Part shown: positions 56,980-64,000 of the stretch, one piece after another
Layout: each line of letters opens with the position of its first letter
Numbering within the stretch: the first letter of the stretch is position 1
Assembly: GCF_018446385.1 (NCBI RefSeq)
Contig: NC_055992.1
Coordinates: 101,574,947-101,638,946, forward strand
From: Zingiber officinale
Lineage: Eukaryota > Streptophyta > Magnoliopsida > Zingiberales > Zingiberaceae
Reading direction: 5' to 3'
Length of the DNA: 64,000 nucleotides
The notes under the pieces: generated by a model
Databases searched by the model: none
What the model saw: the letters and a program-made list of their open reading frames with translations, nothing else
What the model was told of the DNA's origin: nothing
Translations under genes and position numbers: made by a program

Positions 56980-57466
56980 TGTTGGGTTTTTCGGGCCTTG
57001 AAAACCATGTTTTCGCATCGCGGAAACCCCGAATCACCCATGCCACTAGATCTCGTGCGAAGGATAGATTTCAAAAATTTACATGTACGAGTTTCTACTT
57101 AGATCTACTTCTAGATCTACATGAAAAAAAAGGTTATACCTTTGAAGCGCGCCCTTCGCGAATCCCGCTCGTCCAAGGTGTCGGATCTCTAGACCGTCAA
57201 GCGTACGGTCCTCTAGAAGTATCCACACGAACAATCCTTGATGGAGAAGAACAAACAAAGGTGTGCTAGCACCTTGTCTTGTTCGGCCAAGAGAGGAGGA
57301 GAGGGAGAAGAGAGATCTCAAAGAGGAAGAAGATGTGAATGCACTTGAATGAGAAAAATGAATTCTCTTCACATTCAAAAGTGGCCGGCCACTTCCCAAG
57401 TGTAACCCCCAAATTTTGCATTAAGTGCAATTAATGTGAAGGCATTAAAGAGAATGGCTTTGTAAC

Positions 57467-58532
57467 TGTTGGTGCGGGTAGCACTAACGGTCTAACCTAA
57501 GTTTTGATGAATGACAAATGGGTTAAGTTAGTTTTGTTGTTGTCTGACACTTTGATCGAGTGTGCAGGAGAAGTCTAGACAAGTCGATGGGCTGATCGGA
57601 TGTCTGGCAAGAAGTCCAGCTAGGTCGACGGGCTGACCGGATAGCTGGCGAGAAGTCCAAGCGGGTCGACGGGCTGACCGGACGCTTGGCAAGAAGTCCA
57701 GCTAGGTCAACGGGCTGACCGGATAGCTGGCGAGAAGTCCAGACGGGTCGAAGGGCTAACCGGACGTCTGGCAGGTAAGTAAGGTAAGTCACTAGAGGGG
57801 AGTGATTGTGAGGACGCGTTCCCGGGAAGGGAACATTAGACGTCGATCTGGCTTAGATCCATTTCGGATATCTAAGTCGAGATCGTGACTAGATTCCGGT
57901 CTCGGAAAGATGGAATCTAAGTCATACTTTTTCTGTTAATTCATACTTTATAAATTGTGCTAACAATCTGTGTTGTAGGGTATATTTTGCCTCGGACTAA
58001 CCTTGTTTTGCAGGAGAAGGAATCTCTGGAAGGGATCCGGGCGCCCGGAGGCAAGTTTTATCCTCTGCGTCGCCTCGCCACGTGGAACTTCCTGACTGGA
58101 CTTGCCACATCGCACCAGGGCGCCCGGAAGGGATCCAGGCGCCCGGAGCAGCATATAAAAGAAGCCCCAGGGGTGGAGCTTCTCAAGTACATCTCTCAGA
58201 ATTCCCAGATTGCTTTGCTGCTCTGTGCTCCAGCGACGCTAACAAAGCTCCGACAACGCGCCCTTGCTCTTTAAGTTTTCTTTTCTGTCGGTACAGCTTT
58301 GTGTTTTGTTTCATTAGCATTTCTTGTACTCTTTTTGTAATCACATTCGAATTGCTAGTGATTGCCCAATGAAAGTGGTCAAGGAACACGGGCCTTCGAG
58401 TAGGAGTTGTCACAGGCTCCGAACGAAGTAAAATCAATTGTGTTCATTTACTTTTCCGCTGCATACTTTTACACTCGAGTTTTTGAATCGATATTCACCC
58501 CCCCCCCTCTATCGAACGATCACGGTTCTACA
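57467..58532 (+). repeat. 5' LTR of element G
   Basis: 1066 bp, nearly identical to 60660-61736. It contains the five-unit hairpin array at 57573-57771, the TATA box TATAAAA at 58154-58160 and a C run near the 3' end. Confidence 0.92.
57573..57771 (+). repeat. Five-unit hairpin array, G 5' LTR
   Basis: Each unit has the form X-GGTCGACGGGCTGACC-GGA-X', separated by about ten bases (GCGAGAAGT). Outer stems are CCAGCTA/TAGCTGG (57616/57642), CCAAGCG/CGCTTGG (57657/57683), CCAGCTA/TAGCTGG (57698/57724) and CCAGACG/CGTCTGG (57739/57765). The first unit has TCTAGACA/TGTCTGG with one mismatch. Different stem sequences stay complementary. Confidence 0.88.
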
Positions 58533-58533
58533 A

Positions 58534-58551
58534 GTGGTATCAGAGCGGGTA
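58534..58551 (+). other. Primer-binding site of element G
   Basis: GTGGTATCAGAGCGGGTA starts one base after the LTR end, complementary to initiator tRNA-Met as in element B. Confidence 0.85.
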
Positions 58552-58802
58552 CCGCTCTGATTTGGTGCAACCACCAATCAGACAGGGGGTGAAAAATTAA
58601 TTTTTTTCGATTTTCAGTTTTACGTTTAATTTCAAACTGGTATTATTACCTGCTTTGAATTTTTTTTTCGTTGCAATTAAATCTAAATTGGTGCAACACC
58701 AATTTAGATACTTCTATTATTTTTCTTCTTCCGCACTACTAATCTAAGACCAAGTCTTGGGATTTTTGTTTTTCTTTTCTTTCTTCTGTGCGCAAGACTA
58801 AA

Positions 58803-59220
58803 ATGTCTCAGACAGAAGGATTCAGCACAGTACGACCTCCACTCTTCAACGGGGACGATTTTCCGTACTGGAAGAAGCGCATGGAGGTTTACCTCAAAAC
58901 AGACTTCGACCAGTAGATGAGCGTTACGAGACCCTATAAAATTCTAGCAGGATGAGTTCATGCTTGCACTGTTTCCGGAGGAGGCTGTTCCACCTCCACC
59001 ACCAGCTCGAGCACCACGTCACGCACCACGCACTCTAGCTGACCGCATGACTGGACTAGAGAGGGCCATGGCGAGTCTCCAGCAGGAGAACTCTGACTTC
59101 CAGCGTGAGATGCGGCGAGAGGTCTTCGAGTTACGAGCTGACGGACAGACTCGACACACGGAGCTGATGACACTACTCCGTTCCTGGGGATCTGGACCAT
59201 CCCCTTCCTCATCTCAGTAG
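58803..59220 (+). pseudogene. Element G gag remnant and short coiled-coil ORF
   Basis: ATG at 58803 gives MSQTEGFSTVRPPLFNGDDF and YWKKRMEVYLKTDFDQ, then TAG. This is the start of a Copia-type gag. After about 50 bases with two further stops, an ORF at 58960-59220 gives a Pro-rich start and a coiled coil (ADRMTGLERAMASLQQENSD, EMRREVFELRADGQ). No zinc knuckle is present. Whether the second ORF is expressed is unknown. Confidence 0.65.
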
Positions 59221-60645
59221 CTCTAGTTGTGACACTTCAGACATTTACATTACTTGTTAGTTGTGACACTTCAGACATTTACATCACTTGAAGTATACTT
59301 ATTGATCTATCTAGTGTTCTTTCTGGTATGAGTTGAGCATGTTCAATCTTAATAGACTAGGAGTTTCAAATTTCAAAAACATTTTCAAAAATGGATTTCT
59401 CAAATTATAGGTTGAAACATATTGTGTTTTCAAAACCTTCCGTCTTTTTAGATTTTCAAATAAAGTTTTGGCCTTAGACTAGTTCAAAATCCTTAGAAAA
59501 CATGTACCCATAGGACTAGTCTTTGAGCATCTCACCAACACCTTAGGTTTATCTTGCTTGTGTTTGACAAACATAGAAAGGGGTGAGATGCATAGGCCAA
59601 CTGTCTGGACTTAAGATGTTTATTTCAGTGCATCAGCATAAGTCTGGACGTTAAATACAAATCAGACATTAATCAGATTAAGTTCATCAGTCAAGTCAAA
59701 CACTGGCTGCTTATAATCAACTTAATCTGACTAACCAAGTGAAAGCTACTATCTTCTGATAGTTAGTTAGTACCTAATTGGTTAGACAGCTGTTTAATTT
59801 TAAGTGTCAAGTTCAGGGGGAGAAATTAATTAAAATTTTGTATATTTGAAAAATGCTTTTGTACATCTATTTTAAAACTAACTTATTTTTGAACACTAGT
59901 TTTCAAAAAGTTAAATTTAACTGAGTGTTTGAAAAATTGGAAGTTTAAAAATCCCACCTAATTTTTAAAACTTGATTTTAAAGTTGAAAATTATTACAAA
60001 TTTAAACTTATTCAGTTTTGTAACATATGCTTGAAAATTAAACTTTCAAAACTTAGTTTTTATCAAATTAGCTTTAACAAATTTATTTTGGCTAAAATTT
60101 TACTTGTTTTTTAAAAAATTAAAATTTTGCTTAAAAACTAGATTCAACTTAGTGTTTGAAAATTAGAATTTGAAAATTAGATTTTACATTTTGAAAAGTA
60201 AATGTTACTTAAAATCTAAATTTGAAAAACCTTATTTGAAAAATTTTACACATTTGAAAAGTTTATTAACTTTAAACTTATACCTTTTAAAATTCATTAT
60301 TGCAAATATTATCTTTTGAAAATTACTCTGCAATCTAAGTTTTTCATAACTTAGCTATTTTTCAAAGGCTAAAAAGTAAAATTTAAAGCAAATTACTTTT
60401 ATCAGTATCTTTGAATTTTGAATCAAACTTAGATTAGCTGTTTCTTAAATTTACAAATTTTTACAGAAACTCTACACTATGCTTGTTTATCATTGCCTAT
60501 CTTTGATGAATGTCAAAGGGAGAGGGTTAGGTGGTTAAGTTAGCTAAACCAAATTGAAAACACCAAAACTAACTTTAAAAACCATGTACCTGTTTTATTT
60601 ATTTTTTGCGTCTTTTCACTAACTTAACCAGGTTGTCATTCCATC
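59221..60645 (+). other. Non-coding internal region of element G
   Basis: AT-rich, with many TTTGAAAA and AAACTTA words and no frame worth reporting. It ends in the purine tract at 60646-60658. Confidence 0.6.
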
Positions 60646-60658
60646 AAAAAGGGGGAGA
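60646..60658 (+). other. Polypurine tract of element G
   Basis: AAAAAGGGGGAGA before the 3' LTR, identical to that of element B. Confidence 0.85.
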
Positions 60659-60659
60659 T

Positions 60660-61736
60660 TGTTGATGCGGGTAACACTAACGGTCTAACCTAGGTTTTGA
60701 TGAATGACAAATGGGTTAAGTTAGTTTTGTTGTTATCTGACACTTTGATCGAGTGTGCAGGAGAAGTCCAGACAGGTCGACGGGCTGACCGGATGTCTGG
60801 CAAGAAGTCCAGCTAGGTCGACGGGCTGACCGGATACCTGGCGAGAAGTCCAAGCGGGTCGACGGGCTGACCGGACACTTGGCAAGAAGTCCAGCTAAGT
60901 CAACGGGCTGACTGGATAGCTGGCGAGAAGTCCAGACGGGTCGAAGGGCTGACCGGACGTCTGGCAGGTAAGTAAGGTAAGTCACTGGAGGGGAGTGATT
61001 GCGAGGACGCGTTCCCGGGAAGGGAACATTAGGCGTCGATCTGACTTAGATCCATTTCGGATATCTAAGTCGAGATCGTGACTAGATTCCGGTCTCGGAA
61101 AGACGAAATCTAAGTCATACTTTTTCTGTTAATTCATACTTTATAAATTGTGCTAACAATCTGTGTTGCAGGGTATATTTTGCCTCGGACTAACCTTGTT
61201 TTGCAGGAGAAGGAATCTCTGGAAAAAGGTGGTCCGAGCGCCCGGAGGCAAGTTTTATCCTCTGTGTCGCCTTGCCACGTGGAGCATCCTGACTGGACTT
61301 GCCACGTCGCACCAGGGCGCCCGGAAGGGATCCAGGCGCCCGGAGTAGCATATAAAAGAAGCCCCAGGGGTGGAGCTTCAAAAGAACATCTCTCAGAATT
61401 CCCAGATTGCTTTGCTGCTCTGTGCTCCAGCGACGCTAACAAAGCTCCGACAACGCGCCCTTGCTCTTTAAGTTTTCTTTTCTGTCGGTACAGCTTTGTG
61501 TTTTGTTTCATTAGCATTTCTTGTACTCTTTTTGTAATCACATTCGAATTGCTAGTGATTGCCCAACGAAAGTGGTCAAGGACCACGGGCCTTCGAGTAG
61601 GAGTCGTCACAGGCTCCGAACGAAGTAAAATCAATTGTGTTCATTTACTTTTCTGCTGCGTAGTTTTACACTCGAGTTTTCGAATCGATATTCACCCCCC
61701 CCCCCTCCCCCTCTATCGAACGATCATGGTCCTACA
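60660..61736 (+). repeat. 3' LTR of element G
   Basis: 1077 bp with the hairpin array at 60768-60964, TATA box at 61351-61357 and a longer C run near 61695. Confidence 0.92.
60768..60964 (+). repeat. Five-unit hairpin array, G 3' LTR
   Basis: Stems are CCAGACA/TGTCTGG (60768/60794), CCAGCTA/TACCTGG with a mismatch, CCAAGCG/CACTTGG with a mismatch, CCAGCTA/TAGCTGG (60891/60917) and CCAGACG/CGTCTGG (60932/60958). In the fourth unit the inner stem is AGTC/GACT, whereas the 5' LTR has GGTC/GACC. Confidence 0.88.
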
Positions 61737-63098
61737 GTAACTTCCATGAGGTGGCACCCCATGATGATGTGGAGAAACATCATTAGTCCACATCAATGCC
61801 AACTCACCAATGAGGTGGCATAAAGTCAAGTCAAACTTGACTTTTTATCTTCCTCTCAAGTCAAGTCAAACTTGACCAAATCTCTTCTATGGTTGATCTA
61901 ATCTAACATTTGATTCAAGCCAACTTAATATAATGAATCTAATTCATTAAATTAAGTTGATCTAATGAGTCATAATCTAAATTAGACTCATTGAATACAT
62001 GTATCAACTTGAGTCCAACTCAAGTTAGTCCAATTAGGATTACTCTTAATCCAATTTGATTCATCAAATGAATCTAATCCTCTTGGTTCATCATATAAAC
62101 CTAATCTCCATCTAATTGTCCTTAGTGTGTGACCCTATAGGTTCTTGTAACGTTGGCAATGCCCCTAAACCCATTTAGGAGCATAACTAATGAGCGGTAT
62201 CTAGCAACACATCATTACTACCCAAGTTACAAGAATGTTGAGATCCAACATCACCTTGTGACTACTAATTATGACTCCTCACAATATATGACAAGTGTCC
62301 TTCTATCCTAGACATCTAGATTGATCAATGTGAGGCATAGACCGTGTCATCCTCTGATCAAACTAAATCTTGAACTCCAAGTTGACTCACTAAATCAAAT
62401 GAGCTCAATATCTCATATTGACTCATTTGGGCATGGCCATGCACTTCGTGATCTCACTCTATCAAGAATATCGATGTCTCTCCCGTCATATAGGAGGGAT
62501 AGATCCCATCTACATCACTCACATCCCTCCGCATAATTTGTTACATACCCCGTAATCGCCTTTGTGGTCCACCCAGTTACGGGTGACGTTTGACGAAACC
62601 AAAGTACATAACTCCTTATATAGGGAACCATGGTGACTTCAGGTCTAAGGACTAGTAGTCATACTAATAGCCACATGAGAAAGTATATGACACTCATATA
62701 ACGATCCATGATACTTTCTCATGGCGGGTCATTCAGTATACATTCTCTAATGCATACCCATGTGTCAACTTGATATCTCTATATCCATGACTTGTGAGAT
62801 CAAGTCATCGAATTGACCTACATGCTAGTCTTATTGCATTAACATTGTCCCTGAATGTTAATACTCGACTAGGAATGATTAAGAGTAGTGTTCCCTATAT
62901 CATCTCACTATCGATTCAACCAATCGATTGATATAGGTAAGAACCTTCTACTCAAGGACGTTATTATACTTAGTTTATTTGGCACCAATACAAGTAAGTA
63001 TAATAACCAAAAACCAAATGTTTTTATTTATATAGAATATGATACAACAAGTCCAAAATACAATCATCAAATGATTGGCTCTAGGGCTCTAGCTAATA

Positions 63099-63352
63099 CG
63101 CGCCTCCCTAGGGTCCTATATAAAGACCCCCAGACTTCGACGGAGGTATACGATTATCATCACTGTAGCCACAGTAGCGTTACTTTGCTCCTCTCATTCT
63201 GCATTGCCTGACTTGAGCGTCGGAGGGTCGTCCCCGGGAAACCCCTCCCGGCTCGACTTCTTTGCAGGTTCGCCGAAGATCCACATCACCAGTCGGAGAC
63301 AGCGGAGAGTGTCACGTCCCTAGTGTCCGTCAACTCAGCGCTCGGACAGGAT

Positions 63353-63354
<2 letters not shown>
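63099..63354 (+). repeat. 3' LTR of element E, second part
   Basis: Starts with the second copy of CGCGC (63099-63103), continues CTCCCTAGGGTCC-TATATAAA and matches 46525-46778 to the end GACAGGATCA. Confidence 0.88.

Positions 63355-63395
<41 letters not shown>
63355..63395. repeat. (AT)n microsatellite at the 3' end of element E
   Basis: About 20 AT units begin directly at the LTR end. The flanking target sequence is therefore low-complexity and a duplication cannot be read. Confidence 0.9.
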
Positions 63396-63397
<2 letters not shown>

Positions 63398-63844
63398 AAA
63401 ATAAATTATTTTTATCATGGAAAAGAAGTCATATTAATTGACCAATAATGTTGAGTTTTTTTCTTCCATAAATAAGACAAGATGCAAATGGTCTTATTTG
63501 ACCGTTGTACCTTGCTAGAATAATTATGAATTTTAGTGATTCATCAAGATGCTAAAAGTAGCTAAACGGATGATAAATCCTATCGGTAAAATGAGTCCGA
63601 TGGAAAGTCCATTGATTCCTAATCTCTAATGAAAATAAAAAAATATATTTATATACAAAGGTTCATTACATCAACATAAAGTTTGCAATTCTCTATACAA
63701 TCTATTAATTATTTTTTTTACAAATAAAACATCTAACGGAAAATGGGAAAAAAAAAATGAAATAGACTAATTGAGTAGAGATGGCTAAAGGAATCACTCA
63801 ACTCTTACTAATTGGCTATATATCCTCAACATGTTTTTGAGATT
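63396..63844. other. Unassigned AT-rich sequence
   Basis: No repeat border, coding domain or RNA gene is recognised in this stretch. Confidence 0.4.
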
Positions 63845-64000
63845 CTAAACTGTCTCCAACTGAAGAATATTCTGCATGGTTAACAGTTGAGTTGGTGCAA
63901 CCCTGGGACGCATAAACACATACAAATCGGTAAACAGGAAGAACCCTAGAATCCTGGAAAAGATTGCACAGTAATATTCCTCGCGATCCTCATACTGATA
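63845..64000 (-). CDS. Possible terminal exon of a gene beyond the right edge
   Basis: The minus strand is open from the window edge for 51 codons to a TAG at 63845-63847. It includes EDREEYYCAIFSRILGFFLF and TDLYVFMRPRVAPTQLL. The composition looks protein-like, with a hydrophobic stretch. The family is not recognised and no splice site is firm. It could be chance. Confidence 0.25.
   Translation of the reverse strand, partial: YQYEDREEYYCAIFSRILGFFLFTDLYVFMRPRVAPTQLLTMQNILQLETV

Larger units (their letters stand above)
57467..61736 (+). mobile_element. Gag-only LTR retrotransposon G
   Basis: LTRs at 57467-58532 and 60660-61736 (TGTTGGTGCGGG... to ...TCTACA) are flanked by the duplication GTAAC (57462-57466, 61737-61741). 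The primer site is of tRNA-Met type, and the purine tract AAAAAGGGGGAGA is identical to that of B. The 2.1-kb internal region has only a broken gag start and one short coiled-coil ORF. It is non-autonomous and architecturally like B, with a different LTR sequence. Confidence 0.9.
56980..63098 (-). mobile_element. Solo LTR F, split by element G
   Basis: The two pieces (56980-57466 and 61742-63098) together make about 1.84 kb, starting TGTTGGGTTT and ending CTAGCTAATA. They are flanked by the 5-bp duplication CGCGC. There is no internal region and no second LTR, so it is a solo LTR. The right-end block (GATACAACAAGTCC, TGGCTCTAGGGCTCTAGCTA) is of a type common in plant Copia LTRs in reverse orientation; the last bases TA rather than CA may be a mutation. 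Confidence 0.8.
45985..63354 (+). mobile_element. Tat-type Ty3/gypsy element E
   Basis: Order: LTR, primer site, gag, protease, RT, RNase H, second (archaeal-type) RNase H, integrase, repeats, antisense gene, purine tract, LTR. An extra RNase H and an additional ORF between integrase and the 3' LTR are known marks of the plant Tat lineage. The gag-to-second-RNase H part (46824-50684) is one uninterrupted frame except for stop codons. A hAT MITE sits inside pol and solo LTR F (with element G) sits inside the 3' LTR. The 5' LTR seems to lack its first 90 or so bases and no target duplication is visible. Confidence 0.92.

Overview
The window reads as nuclear DNA of a flowering plant with a large, repeat-rich genome. 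The evidence is nested LTR retrotransposons of both superfamilies, a CACTA DNA transposon, a hAT MITE, GT-AG introns and a plant-type two-pore potassium channel gene. A monocot, perhaps in Zingiberales, is my impression only; no single feature proves it. Roughly nine tenths of the sequence is transposon-derived, and I can support only one intact-looking host gene.

Left part (1-33706). An Athila-like Ty3/gypsy element on the minus strand (1-8357, open at the left edge) is split by a 4.7-kb CACTA element (1629-6360, 3-bp target duplication ATA). The CACTA element carries remnants of a Ulp1-like cysteine protease gene and a captured universal stress protein gene. Next comes Copia element A (8358-33706). 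Its 3' LTR is split by gag-only element B (16190-33452, duplication GATAC), whose gag is in turn split by minus-strand Copia element C (19535-29398, duplication AAAGT). This is three-deep nesting, with the host frame recoverable at each junction.

Middle part (33707-45984). Old LTR fragments and a minisatellite are followed by a 3.4-kb gag-only Ty3/gypsy derivative D (36356-39745), and then by the genic island. The two-exon TPK potassium channel gene (41627-44280) has two GYGD filters, a 14-3-3 motif and EF-hands. It lies between two inverted copies of a short coding fragment of an unrecognised gene.

Right part (45985-63354). Tat-type Ty3/gypsy element E has gag, protease, RT, RNase H and a second RNase H in one reading frame, interrupted by eight stop codons. 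The pol region is also split by a hAT MITE (50775-51351), then an integrase ORF follows. Between integrase and the 3' LTR lies an antisense gene with a TATA box and three exons that splice in frame. The 3' LTR of E is split by solo LTR F (56980-63098, duplication CGCGC), which is split by gag-only element G (57467-61736, duplication GTAAC). The window ends in an (AT)n run, unassigned DNA and a short open frame that may be a terminal exon.

The most unusual signal is in the LTRs of B and G. Two otherwise different LTR families carry tandem arrays of hairpin units whose outer stems differ from unit to unit while mostly staying complementary. This looks like covariation inside a tandem repeat. 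It could reflect a selected RNA structure or a template-switching mutational process.
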